Part shown: positions 16,601-24,611 of the stretch, in pieces
Layout of the letters: every line of letters starts with the position of its first letter
Numbering within the stretch: position 1 is the stretch's first letter
The notes under the pieces: model-generated
Databases searched by the model: none
Told to the model about the DNA's origin: nothing
What the model saw: only the letters and a program-made list of their open reading frames with translations
Position numbers and translations under genes: made by a program
Origin: Azonexus sp.
Lineage (GTDB): Bacteria > Pseudomonadota > Gammaproteobacteria > Burkholderiales > Rhodocyclaceae
Assembly (NCBI GenBank): GCA_031260295.1
Contig: JAIRKE010000011.1
Coordinates: 1 to 40,589 of the forward strand
DNA: 40,589 nucleotides
Direction: 5' to 3'

Positions 16601-17086
16601 TCACCGGACTGATCGTTCCGCGACAAGCGGCAGGGAATAGTTCCCGCCCGTCCGCCGAAACCCTAGGCGCTTCAAGAAGCGATCCATCTTTTCCATCTCA
16701 ACCCCGCTATTGATGCCGACGGAAAGCTCGAACGCGCTGCGGTTTTCGGCCCATTGGCGGAAGGCAGCAAGAAGCTTCAGTCCGGCGCCGCCCATGCGTT
16801 TTTCCGGCAGCACGTCGTAGTGGATGATGCTGGCGACGAGCAGGTCGGAGAAGAAGTGCCGTTCGATGCAGCCGATCAAGAGGCCGATGAGTTGCCCGGC
16901 GGTATCTTCGGCGACGAAAAGGCAGTGCGTTCCCTTGGCGTGACCGCTGTCGATCACGGCGCCGAGGTTTTGCGCCAGGCGCTCGGCGTTGAAGTCGTAG
17001 GCCGCGAAGCGGGTGACGGCAGCCATGCGGCGGCCGATTTCGGTACAGGCGGGGATGTCATTTCGGGTGGCGAAGCGGATTTTCAT
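16601..17086 (-). CDS. GNAT-family N-acetyltransferase
   Basis: A 161-residue protein with the GNAT pattern: an N-terminal strand and helix (MKIRFATRNDIPACTEIGRRM), the central VAED and GLLIG strands, and a VLPEKRMGGAGLKLL segment in the acetyl-CoA pyrophosphate-loop position (a variant of the R/Q-x-x-G-x-G/A loop). It ends with FLKRLGFRRTGGNYSL, typical of the C-terminal GNAT strands. I chose the ATG at 17086 because homology starts there; the frame is open to an ATG at 17134. No strong ribosome site was seen at either. It is the first gene of the RTX cluster and its stop overlaps a possible GTG start of the lipoprotein. Substrate unknown; acetylation of a cluster protein or an unrelated small molecule are both possible. 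Confidence 0.82.
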   Translation of the reverse strand: MKIRFATRNDIPACTEIGRRMAAVTRFAAYDFNAERLAQNLGAVIDSGHAKGTHCLFVAEDTAGQLIGLLIGCIERHFFSDLLVASIIHYDVLPEKRMGGAGLKLLAAFRQWAENRSAFELSVGINSGVEMEKMDRFLKRLGFRRTGGNYSLPLVAERSVR

Positions 17087-17172
17087 GGTCGATGTACCGG
17101 CTCTTCGGCAACGCCAAGGCCAACTGCTGTCCATGCTTGACCCCGGAGCATGATTGACATGCCGTTTCCGTG

Positions 17173-17418
17173 TTATGACGAAAGTGTGGATTTGACACCC
17201 AAAGCACTGGTGAGGTCAATATTGACTAAAGTCATAGGCCGATATGCCGTATGCCGGGAAATATCCGTGTGGTATTGAGGTGGCATTGTGAAGGCGGTGG
17301 TTCCGGCGCCCAAGAGCGCCGCCATGGATGCGATAACTAACCTTCTCGCTGACAGTGTCCGGGCAACCTTTGCAAACACCTGTGTTGATGTGGCTTTCCC
17401 GATGATGATTCGTGACAT
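17173..17418 (-). CDS. Possible small exported or membrane protein (doubtful)
   Basis: An 81-codon open frame with a basic N-terminus, then a hydrophobic segment (LVIASMAALLGAGTTAF) that could be a late signal peptide or membrane helix. No ribosome site precedes the ATG and I recognise no family. It lies in a degraded stretch beside toxin-antitoxin remnants, so it may be chance coding. Confidence 0.22.
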   Translation of the reverse strand: MSRIIIGKATSTQVFAKVARTLSARRLVIASMAALLGAGTTAFTMPPQYHTDISRHTAYRPMTLVNIDLTSALGVKSTLSS

Positions 17419-17457
17419 TGCTTATGAGCATGTTAGTGCCAGCGAGAGTGAGCAAGA

Positions 17458-17550
17458 TTAGCCAAGCCTCTCCACGATCCCGACTGCTTCTGTCGGAGTA
17501 ACAATCCGTATGCCCTGATATTTCCCACCAAGACTGTGAAGGTGCTTATC
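17458..17550 (-). pseudogene. C-terminal remnant of a PIN-domain toxin
   Basis: The last 30 codons in this frame read DKHLHSLGGKYQGIRIVTP and continue to VERLG and a TAA stop. This matches the end of PIN-family toxins, which have the form SGDKHL...GIRIVTP. Upstream of DKHL the frame loses all similarity, so the catalytic N-terminal part is gone. It lies convergent to a second, plus-strand remnant module. Confidence 0.55.
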
Positions 17551-17642
17551 CCTCGAAGGTTGGCAAACCCGTGTCAATCGCATTCTTCGTGAGCGTTTCG
17601 CGTTGCCGCAATTGGTGATGATGGTTTGAGTATCGGCGTTGA

Positions 17643-17783
17643 AGCTGTGCTGGATGGCGTAAGGCTCATTTGGGTGAGGCCCTCGCGACGCTGGGCCGCA
17701 AGGTCGGCCTGACGGACGAGGATTTCAAGGTCTTTCAGCAGGTGGGAGGCAAGACGCCGGCCGAGCCGATGAGGTTCGAATGA
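17643..17783 (+). pseudogene. C-terminal remnant of a FitA/VapB-like antitoxin
   Basis: From about 17661 the frame reads GEALATLGRKVGLTDEDF and ends with KTPAEPMRFE, the typical toxin-binding tail of antitoxins paired with FitB/VapC PIN toxins. A TGA at 17640-17642 in the same frame and the lack of any DNA-binding N-terminal part show truncation. The stop overlaps the toxin start (ATGA), the usual coupling. Confidence 0.65.
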
Positions 17784-18153
17784 TCGTTCTCGATACCAAC
17801 GTAGTTTCCAAGGCGACAAAACCCAAGCTATGCCCGGCCGTGCGGGGCTGGCTGAATAATCAGGCTGCCGGAACGCTGTACTTGTCCAGTGTGACCTTGC
17901 CCGAGTTGCTGTTCGGCATCGCGGCGTTTCCGACCGCTAGACGCAAAGAGATGCTGGCGCAAACCATTGGTGGTTTATGTGGAGGCGGCGCTATGCCATG
18001 CTTGCAGTGACGGAAAGGTCCGCTGGACAGGAATTTCCGGCACCCGATGGCTATATCGCCGCAGTCGCCGCCTCACGCGGATTCATTGTGGTGTCCCGCG
18101 ATACCGCTCCTTATGAGGCGGCCGACATTGCGGTCATCAATCCGTGGGATTAA
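17780..18153 (+). pseudogene. Broken FitB/VapC-type PIN-domain toxin
   Basis: PIN-domain ribonuclease toxin in two frames. The first half (from ATG 17780) has MIVLDTNVVS with the first catalytic Asp and LPELLFGIA with the catalytic Glu. The second half, in another frame up to TAA at 18151-18153, reads APDGYIAAVAASRGF, SRDTAPYEAA and INPWD, which hold the remaining acidic residues. Around 17965-18000 there is at least one frameshift plus a small deletion: the remnant YAMLAVTERSAGQEF is preceded by a compressed version of the expected RILPFD...AARRYA stretch. The first frame stops at 18010 after 76 codons. Recent decay, since both halves remain well conserved. Confidence 0.8.
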
Positions 18154-18191
18154 ACACGCTACCATAGCGGTTTTCCTGTTCATCCCACCGC

Positions 18192-19439
18192 ATGGCCCTG
18201 CCTTACGAATTGCTGATCGGTCTGCGCTATACCCGCGCCAAGCGCCGCAATCATTTCATTTCCTTCATTTCGCTGATTTCGATGCTCGGCATCGCGCTCG
18301 GCGTCGCCGCGCTGATTGTCGTGCTGTCGGTGATGAACGGCTTCCAGAAGGAGTTGCGTACGCGCATTCTCGGCGTCGCCTCGCACATCCAGATCACCGG
18401 CATCAATGGCGAGTTGGAGAACTGGCCGGCGCTGGCGGCGCAGGCGATGCAGCATCCAGAGGTGCGGGCGGCGGCGCCCTTCGTTCAGTCGCAGGCGATG
18501 TTCGCCGTCGATGGCGGCGTCAAGGGCGCGCTGCTGCGCGGCATTCTGCCCGATCAGGAGGATCAGGTGGCCGACTTTCGCCGCGCCATTCGGAGCGGCA
18601 GCCTGGACGACCTGCGTCCCGGCGAGTTTGGCGTCGTCCTCGGCGCCGAACTGGCTCGTTCGTTGCGCGTATTTACCGGCGACAAGGTGACGCTGATCGT
18701 GCCGCAGGGCACGGTGACGCCGGCCGGTGTGGTGCCGCGCCTGAAATCTTTCCGCGTCGTCGGCATTTTCGAGGTCGGCATGTACGAGTACGACTCCGGC
18801 CTGGCGTTGATTCACCTCGCGGACGCGCAGCGCTTGGTCCAGATGGAAGACCGGGTGAGCGGCGTGCGTCTCAAGGTGGACGACCTGTTCTCGGCGCCGC
18901 GCATCGTTCGCGAACTGGCACCCCGTATCAACGCCGACGCCTATTTGAGCGACTGGACCCGGAGCCACGCCAACTTTTTCCGCGCCGTGCAGATCGAGAA
19001 GACGATGATGTTCATCATCCTTTCGCTGATCGTTGCCGTCGCCGCCTTCAACCTGGTGTCCACGCTGGTCATGGCCGTCACCGACAAGCAGGCCGACATC
19101 GCCATCCTGCGCACGCTCGGCGCCCGGCCGCGCTCGATCATGGCGGTGTTCGTCATCCAGGGCGCACTGGTCGGCTGCATCGGCTTGGCGCTGGGCGTCA
19201 TCGGCGGCGTCGCGCTGGCGCTCAATATCGACGTCGTGGTGCCGGCCATCGAGCGCTTGTTCGGCGTGCAGTTCCTCTCCAAGGAGGTCTATTACATTTC
19301 CGATCTGCCGTCCGACCTGCAATGGGGGGATGTCTGGGGCGTTACCCTGATTGCCTTCGTGCTGGCGCTCTTGGCCACGCTCTACCCGAGCTGGCGGGCG
19401 GCGCGCGTTAATCCGGCGGAGGCGCTGCGCTATGAGTGA
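18192..19439 (+). CDS. lolC: Lipoprotein-releasing system transmembrane protein LolC/E
   Basis: Inner-membrane permease of the LolCDE ABC transporter, which extracts outer-membrane lipoproteins from the inner membrane and hands them to LolA. The 415 residues match the family length. The N-terminal signature is [32 protein letters not shown], here split as a cytoplasmic start and first membrane helix (about 25-47). A large periplasmic domain follows (about 48-270), then three C-terminal membrane helices (about 275-405) ending [12 protein letters not shown], the FtsX-type C-terminus. It overlaps lolD by 8 nt. Only one LolC/E-type gene is visible, as is usual in beta-proteobacteria with a homodimeric permease. 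Confidence 0.95.
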   Translation: MALPYELLIGLRYTRAKRRNHFISFISLISMLGIALGVAALIVVLSVMNGFQKELRTRILGVASHIQITGINGELENWPALAAQAMQHPEVRAAAPFVQSQAMFAVDGGVKGALLRGILPDQEDQVADFRRAIRSGSLDDLRPGEFGVVLGAELARSLRVFTGDKVTLIVPQGTVTPAGVVPRLKSFRVVGIFEVGMYEYDSGLALIHLADAQRLVQMEDRVSGVRLKVDDLFSAPRIVRELAPRINADAYLSDWTRSHANFFRAVQIEKTMMFIILSLIVAVAAFNLVSTLVMAVTDKQADIAILRTLGARPRSIMAVFVIQGALVGCIGLALGVIGGVALALNIDVVVPAIERLFGVQFLSKEVYYISDLPSDLQWGDVWGVTLIAFVLALLATLYPSWRAARVNPAEALRYE

Positions 19440-20121
19440 AATTCTGTTGAGCGCCCGCAGTCTGGGCAAGGTATTCCGTGGCGGCGGGCTGGAGGTACCG
19501 GTGCTTGCCGGCATCGACCTCGATGTCGCGCCGGGCGAAACGGTTGCCGTGGTCGGCGCTTCCGGTTCCGGCAAGAGCACGCTGCTGCATCTGCTCGGCG
19601 GCCTCGACGCGCCGACTACCGGCAGCGTCGTGCTGGCCGGCCGTGATTTCTCGGCGCTTGGCGAGGTGGCGCGCGGCGACTGGCGCAACCGTCACCTCGG
19701 CTTCGTCTACCAATTCCACCATCTGCTGCCCGAATTCTCCGCGCTGGAAAACGTCGCCATGCCGCTGCTGATTCGCCGCGTTGTGCGCTCCGAAGCGCTC
19801 GAACAGGCCTCGGCCATGCTCACCGCCGTCGGCCTCGGCCACCGCCTGGAGCACCGGCCCGGCGAACTTTCCGGCGGCGAACGCCAGCGCGCCGCCATTG
19901 CCCGCGCCATGGTCAGTGCGCCATCTTGCCTCTTGGCCGACGAACCGACCGGCAATCTCGATCGCCACACCGCTGAAGCCGTGTTCGACCTGCTGCTGGA
20001 ACGGGTGCGCAGCCAGCGCAGCAGCCTGATCATGGTTACCCACGACCACACGCTGGCGGCCCGCGCCGACTGCGTGCTGCAACTGGCGGATGGGCGCTTG
20101 GTTGGCTCTTGTGGGCAATGA
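19432..20121 (+). CDS. lolD: Lipoprotein-releasing system ATP-binding protein LolD
   Basis: Cytoplasmic ATPase of LolCDE. The 229-residue product carries Walker [10 protein letters not shown] (42-50), a Q-loop region [12 protein letters not shown] (about 91-102), the ABC signature LSGGERQR (146-153), Walker [13 protein letters not shown] (166-177) and the H-loop VTHD. The ATG at 19432 lies inside the last codons of lolC (8-nt overlap), which indicates translational coupling and an equimolar complex. Confidence 0.96.
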   Translation: MSEILLSARSLGKVFRGGGLEVPVLAGIDLDVAPGETVAVVGASGSGKSTLLHLLGGLDAPTTGSVVLAGRDFSALGEVARGDWRNRHLGFVYQFHHLLPEFSALENVAMPLLIRRVVRSEALEQASAMLTAVGLGHRLEHRPGELSGGERQRAAIARAMVSAPSCLLADEPTGNLDRHTAEAVFDLLLERVRSQRSSLIMVTHDHTLAARADCVLQLADGRLVGSCGQ

Positions 20122-20183
20122 TTGCGACAAAATGCTTGTTTTGTGCGACAATGGGTTATCGAAGCTGACCTGAAGGCTATTCC
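20122..20183 (+). promoter_or_regulatory. Putative operator/promoter of the ParDE-type module
   Basis: The 62-nt gap contains ACAAAA and TTTTGT in inverted orientation (loop TGCTTG) and two direct copies of GCGACAA (20124 and 20145 regions). This is the size and symmetry expected of a ribbon-helix-helix antitoxin operator. A GACAAT could serve as -10; no good -35 is visible. Confidence 0.4.
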
Positions 20184-20450
20184 ATGTCCGAACGCATCAA
20201 TGCCCGCTTGTCCCGGCCGTTGGCCGAGTTCGTGGAGCGGATGGTTGGCGAGACCGGCCTCTACGAAACGCCCAGCGAATACGTGCGTGACTTGATTCGC
20301 CGCGACATGGAGCGGCGCGAGGGTCAGATCGTGCAAGATGCCATCCTGAACGGTTATCGTGACTTGGCCGAGGGCCGCGTCTTTGCGTCGAGCGGCGATT
20401 TCAGGACGGACATGGCGATGCTCGACCGCAAGGAAGCCGATGGCTGGTAG
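20184..20450 (+). CDS. ParD-family ribbon-helix-helix antitoxin
   Basis: 88 residues. The N-terminal half (MSERINARLSRPLAEFVERM, then ETPSEYVRDLIRRDM) is the ribbon-helix-helix DNA-binding fold of ParD-type antitoxins: an N-terminal strand followed by two helices with the SEYVRDLIRR pattern. The acidic C-terminal tail (ASSGDFRTDMAMLDRKEAD) is the part expected to wrap the toxin. A modest purine-rich site (CTGAAGG) lies 11-17 nt before the ATG. The stop overlaps the toxin start by 11 nt. Expected to repress its own promoter at the repeats just upstream. Confidence 0.85.
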   Translation: MSERINARLSRPLAEFVERMVGETGLYETPSEYVRDLIRRDMERREGQIVQDAILNGYRDLAEGRVFASSGDFRTDMAMLDRKEADGW

Positions 20451-20808
20451 CGGTGGCCCGTTGCCTGCCGTCTTCCTCCTGACCCGCAACGCGGCGCTAG
20501 ATCTGCGTTGCATTCATGCGCGGTCGCGCCGCGAATGGGGCGAGGGTGTCGCCGACCGCTACCTCGCCGACCTGTACGCCGCCATGGGTGACGCGGCAGC
20601 CAATCCGGAAAAAGGCCGCCTTCGGAAGCGCCGCTCGGCCCCCTTTCTGATGGTTCCCGCGCGACAGCACTTTGTGATTTATGACCTTGTGCCGCAAGGC
20701 ATCGCCGTGCTGGCGGTTCAACATCAAGTACGCGATGTCGAGGCGCTGATCACCGAACTGACGCCATCGTTCCACGCTGAGCATGAGCGGCTGAAGCGGA
20801 AAGCCTGA
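20440..20808 (+). CDS. ParE/RelE-superfamily toxin
   Basis: 122 residues. The fold is recognisable from RNAALDLRCIHARSRREWGEGVADRYLADLY (N-terminal helical pair), RSAPFLMVPARQHFVIYDL (central strands) and the C-terminal VQHQVRDVEALI strand-helix. ParE toxins poison DNA gyrase; RelE relatives cut mRNA. The RS..(F/Y).......F..Y pattern and the ParD partner favour ParE, but the target cannot be read from sequence. The ATG at 20440 has AAGGAAG just upstream and lies within the antitoxin gene. The frame is open further upstream, but that part is the antitoxin gene out of frame. Complete, unlike the remnants at 17.5-18.15 kb. Confidence 0.83.
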   Translation: MAGSGGPLPAVFLLTRNAALDLRCIHARSRREWGEGVADRYLADLYAAMGDAAANPEKGRLRKRRSAPFLMVPARQHFVIYDLVPQGIAVLAVQHQVRDVEALITELTPSFHAEHERLKRKA

Positions 20809-20810
20809 AT

Positions 20811-21341
20811 TTAGCGGGAGTGCCGGCGGCGCCAGGCGGCGATCAGGTGGAGCCGCCAGGCGGCCTTGGTCAGCAGGTAGCCGGCGATGGCCAGGCCGCA
20901 GGCCAGGGCCAGCAGGCCGATGCCGAGCGGCTTGGCAACGCTCCACATCCAGGTTTCCAGGGCATTGGCGAAAGCGATGAAATCGGCGGCCGAGAAGGCT
21001 GGCGGGGCGATGAAGTCGCCGCTTTCGCCGAGCAGCAGCCGGCCGATTCCATAGGCCACGAAGTAGAGCGGCACGATGGTGAATGGGTTGGTGTACAGCG
21101 TGGTCAGCAGCGCCAGCGGCAGGTTGACGCGAAAAATCACCGAGCACAAAGCGGCGCCGAGCATTTGCAGCGGCCCCGGAATGAGGCCGCAGAACAACCC
21201 GGCGGCGACGGCTCCGGCCGCCGAGTGGCGGTTCAGGCACCACAGCCGGGGATGCAGCAGGGTGTTGGCGAATGGCCGCAGCCAGCGGTTGCGGCGGATG
21301 GTCTCGTGATCGGGCAGGTATTGCTTCAAGAAGCGGCGCAT
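20811..21341 (-). CDS. DUF2062 membrane protein
   Basis: 176 residues starting MRRFLKQYLPDHE, the usual opening of DUF2062 proteins (followed by a NRWLRPFA stretch). Hydrophobic segments lie at about 45-70 (AAGAVAAGLFCGLIPGPLQM), 75-110 and 135-160. TNPFTIVPLY is the characteristic family motif. The function of this family is unknown; it is an inner-membrane protein. The frame is open 17 codons upstream to an ATG at 21392, but homology begins at 21341. The gene converges with the parE-like gene (2-nt gap) and diverges from comEC. Confidence 0.88.
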   Translation of the reverse strand: MRRFLKQYLPDHETIRRNRWLRPFANTLLHPRLWCLNRHSAAGAVAAGLFCGLIPGPLQMLGAALCSVIFRVNLPLALLTTLYTNPFTIVPLYFVAYGIGRLLLGESGDFIAPPAFSAADFIAFANALETWMWSVAKPLGIGLLALACGLAIAGYLLTKAAWRLHLIAAWRRRHSR

Positions 21342-21427
21342 CCGGCGATTATCGCCGAAAGGCCGGAAGCTGCGGCAAGACGGTTGATCCACGATCGCCG
21401 TGGCCTGATTCGTGTCATGATTTCGGC

Positions 21428-23731
21428 ATGCGATCCGCCATCCTCGCCTTCGCCATCGGCGTGCTGCTGTTGCAGACGCGAGGCGAACTGCCGGCGCCGT
21501 GGCCGTGGCTGGCCGGCGGCCTGCTGGCCTGCCTACCGTATGGTTTGCGCGCCCGGCCGGCGACTCGTGCCCTGGCGCTGCTCGGCTGCCTGCTGCTCGG
21601 TTTCGCCTGGGCCGGCTGGCGGGCCGAATGGCGTTTGGCTGACGAACTCGGCCGCGACTGGGAAGGACGCGATGTCGAGGTGATAGGCACCGTCGCCGGC
21701 TTGCCGCAGGATTTCGCGCGCGGTACGCGCTTCGCGTTTGCCGTCGAAGAGCGTTTGACGCCGGACGCCATCGTGCCGGAAAACTTGCAACTGGCTTGGT
21801 ATCGGGACGGTGCTACAGCGCCGACGGTACAACCTGGCGAGCGCTGGCGTTTCACCGTGCGCTTGAAGCGGCCGCACGGCGGCGCTAATCCCGGCGGTTT
21901 CGATTATGAAGCCTGGTTGCTCGAACGCGGCATCCGCGCCACCGGCTACGTTCGGCCGGGGCCGGCGACGCGACTCGATGCCTTCGTCTGGCGTCCCGGC
22001 CATGTTGTCGAACGCTTGCGCGCCACCGTCCGTGCCAATTTCCTGGCCATGCTGCCGGAGGCCGAGTGGCCGTGGGTCGGCATCCTCACCGCGCTGGCCG
22101 TCGGCGACCAGCAGGCGGTGCAGGGCGAATTGTGGACGGTCTTCAACCGCAGCGGCACAACGCACCTGATGAGCATTTCCGGTCTGCACGTGACGATGGT
22201 CGCCGGTCTCATCGGCTGGCTGGTCGGGTTCGGCTGGCGGCGCGTGCCGGCGCTGGCCCTGCGTCTGCCGGCCCAACACGCCGGCCTGTTGGCCGCCGCC
22301 GCCGGGGGGTTCGCGTATGCGCTGCTGGCCGGTTTCGCCGTGCCGGCCCAGCGCACGCTGTACATGCTGCTGGTCGCCGTGGCGGCGATGCTCTCCGGGC
22401 GTCTGGTGGCGCCCAGCAGAATCCTGGCCCTGGCACTGCTGGTGGTGCTGCTGGTCGACCCGTGGGCGGTCCTGGCCGTCGGTTTCTGGCTTTCCTTCGG
22501 CGCCGTCGGGGCCTTGTTCTACATCGCTTCGGCGACGATCGGCACCGAGCCCGGCTGGCGCGCCCGTGTGCGCGGCTGGGGGATGGTTCAGTGGGCGGCG
22601 ACGCTGGCCACGCTGCCGGCGCTGCTCTTGGTGTTCCAGCAATTTCCGCTGGTTTCGCCGCTGGCCAACGCGCTGGCGATACCGCTGATCAGCTTCGTGA
22701 TTACCCCGCTGGCCCTGCTCGCCGCGCTGCTGCCGTGGCAACCCCTGCTGGCGCTGGCGCATGGGCTGCTCGACATCCTGATGCGCTTTCTCTTCTGGTG
22801 CGCCGCCTGGCCGGTGTGGCAGGCGCCGGCGCCGCCGTCGTGGGCGGTGGTCGTGGCGGGGGTCGGCGTCGCCGCCTGCCTGTTGCCGCGCGGCGTGCCG
22901 GGCCGTCTGCTCGGCGCCTGCCTGCTGCTGCCGGCGCTGTTCTGGCCGAGCGAGTTGATTCCAGAAGGCGAGGCGCGCATCGACGTGCTCGATGTTGGAC
23001 AGGGGCAGGCGGTGGTGGTGCGTACCCGCCGGCATCTTCTGGTTTACGATCCGGGGCCGCAGTACGGGCCGGATGCCGATGCCGGCCAGCGCGTCGTCGT
23101 ACCCTATCTGCGCTGGCTCGGGGCCGGGCGCATTGACCGGCTGGTGGTGACGCATGCCGATAGCGATCATGCCGGCGGCCTGGCTTCGCTACGCGCGGCG
23201 TTGCCGGTGGCGAGCCTCTTCTCGTCCATGCCGGAACTGGACGACGAGTTGTGCGCCGCCGGCCAGACCTGGACCTGGGATGGCGTCGATTTCGCCGTGC
23301 TGCATCCGCTATCGAGCGCCTATGCCGGAAAAGTCGCGACCAACCACCTGTCCTGCGTGCTGACGGTGACAGCCGGGGAGCGGCGGATGTTGCTGACCGC
23401 CGACATCGAGGCGGCCGACGAAAAAGCCCTGATTGCCCGCGTCGGTACGGCCCTGGCCGCCGACGTGGCGGTGGTGGCGCACCACGGGGCGAAGAAATCG
23501 TCGACACCGGCTTTCGTTGCCGCTGTCGGGGCGCGTCACGCGCTGATCTCGGTCGGCTATCGCAATCGCTTCGGGCATCCGCGCGGCGAGGTAGTCGCCC
23601 GTTATGTCGAGAACGGAGCGCAAATCTGGCGCACCGACCGCGACGGCGCCTTGCGCGTCGCACTCGCCCCGGATGATGTTTCGGTCGCCGGCTGGCGCCA
23701 GGAGCGGCGGCGTTACTGGCACGGACGGTGA
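21428..23731 (+). CDS. comEC: DNA internalization protein ComEC/Rec2
   Basis: Inner-membrane channel that carries single-stranded transforming DNA into the cytoplasm during natural competence. 767 residues. N-terminal helices (1-60) precede a DUF4131-like soluble part (GFDYEAWLLERGIRATGYV at about 155-175). The competence domain begins near 220 with LTALAVGD and includes FNRSGTTHLMSISGLHVTM. Many membrane helices follow. The C-terminal metallo-beta-lactamase domain (about 515-760) contains the metal motif THADSDHAGG and VVAHHGAKKSST. I chose the ATG at 21428 because upstream codons overlap the DUF2062 leader on the other strand. Other competence genes are not in the window. Confidence 0.94.
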   Translation: MRSAILAFAIGVLLLQTRGELPAPWPWLAGGLLACLPYGLRARPATRALALLGCLLLGFAWAGWRAEWRLADELGRDWEGRDVEVIGTVAGLPQDFARGTRFAFAVEERLTPDAIVPENLQLAWYRDGATAPTVQPGERWRFTVRLKRPHGGANPGGFDYEAWLLERGIRATGYVRPGPATRLDAFVWRPGHVVERLRATVRANFLAMLPEAEWPWVGILTALAVGDQQAVQGELWTVFNRSGTTHLMSISGLHVTMVAGLIGWLVGFGWRRVPALALRLPAQHAGLLAAAAGGFAYALLAGFAVPAQRTLYMLLVAVAAMLSGRLVAPSRILALALLVVLLVDPWAVLAVGFWLSFGAVGALFYIASATIGTEPGWRARVRGWGMVQWAATLATLPALLLVFQQFPLVSPLANALAIPLISFVITPLALLAALLPWQPLLALAHGLLDILMRFLFWCAAWPVWQAPAPPSWAVVVAGVGVAACLLPRGVPGRLLGACLLLPALFWPSELIPEGEARIDVLDVGQGQAVVVRTRRHLLVYDPGPQYGPDADAGQRVVVPYLRWLGAGRIDRLVVTHADSDHAGGLASLRAALPVASLFSSMPELDDELCAAGQTWTWDGVDFAVLHPLSSAYAGKVATNHLSCVLTVTAGERRMLLTADIEAADEKALIARVGTALAADVAVVAHHGAKKSSTPAFVAAVGARHALISVGYRNRFGHPRGEVVARYVENGAQIWRTDRDGALRVALAPDDVSVAGWRQERRRYWHGR

Positions 23732-23756
23732 TACATTGCGGGCGAGAGGAGCAGCA

Positions 23757-24611
23757 ATGAAGTTCAAGCAACGGCATGTGCAATGCCTGAGTCCGTCCGG
23801 TTTGCACCGGATGGCTTATACCGAATGGGGGGCGCACGACAATCCGCGCGTGCTCGTCTGCGTGCACGGTTTGGCCCGCAACAGCCGCGATTTCGACGAC
23901 CTAGCGGCGGCTTTGGCCGGGCATTACCGGGTGATTTGCCCGGATGTCGCCGGGCGCGGCCTGAGCGACCGCTTGCGCGACGCGGCCAGTTACGACATCC
24001 CGCAATATGTCGCCGATATGGTGGCGCTATTTGCCCGCCTCGATGTCGAGCGCATCGACTGGCTCGGTACTTCGATGGGCGGCCTGATCGGCATGGCGCT
24101 GGCGGCCTTCGAGGGCTCGCCGATCAATCGCCTGGTACTCAACGACGTCGGGCCGGCGCTTCCTGTTGGTGCCTTGCGGCGTATCGCCGGCTATGTCGGT
24201 GCCGATCCGACCTGGGTCTCGTTCGACGAGGCGGTGGCCTATGTGCGGGCGGTTAGCGAACCGTTCGGTCCCTTGAGTGAGACGCAGTGGCGGCGATTGA
24301 CCGAAAGCAGCGTCGCCCAGCGTACCGATGGGCGTTGGGGTTTCCGCTACGATTCGCGCATCGCGGACGGGTTCCGTGCCTCCTTCGCGGACGAGGACAT
24401 CGATCTGTGGGGCATCTACGACCGCATCACCTGCTCGACGCTGGCTATCCGCGGTGCCGAGTCCGACCTGCTGGCGCGCGCCGTCTGGCAGAGCATGGGC
24501 GAGCGCGGGCCGCGTGCCGTCCTGGTCGAGATTCCCGGCGTCGGCCACGCACCGATGTTCCTCGACGAAGACCAGATTTCCATCGTCCGTGACTTCCTGC
24601 TCGCCCCATGA
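23757..24611 (+). CDS. Alpha/beta hydrolase
   Basis: 284 residues with an alpha/beta-hydrolase fold. The oxyanion-hole segment VCVHGLARNSRDFD is at about 34-47, the nucleophile elbow GTSMGG has Ser106, and a C-terminal GVGHAP supplies the catalytic His. An acidic residue in RGAESDLL is the likely third member of the triad. The start has GAGAGGAG 6-13 nt upstream. It overlaps the next hydrolase gene by 4 nt (ATGA). The substrate is not deducible; small esters or acyl-thioesters are typical. Two different hydrolases in one coupled pair may act on successive intermediates. Confidence 0.88.
   Translation: MKFKQRHVQCLSPSGLHRMAYTEWGAHDNPRVLVCVHGLARNSRDFDDLAAALAGHYRVICPDVAGRGLSDRLRDAASYDIPQYVADMVALFARLDVERIDWLGTSMGGLIGMALAAFEGSPINRLVLNDVGPALPVGALRRIAGYVGADPTWVSFDEAVAYVRAVSEPFGPLSETQWRRLTESSVAQRTDGRWGFRYDSRIADGFRASFADEDIDLWGIYDRITCSTLAIRGAESDLLARAVWQSMGERGPRAVLVEIPGVGHAPMFLDEDQISIVRDFLLAP

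Noticed and set aside
17650..17669. A 19/20 match with 11275-11294 in the RTX gene (CTGGATGGC, then TAAGGCTCAT)
   Set aside because: Possibly a recombination scar between the RTX gene and the toxin-antitoxin remnants, but one match this short is near chance in 40 kb and the flanks do not align.
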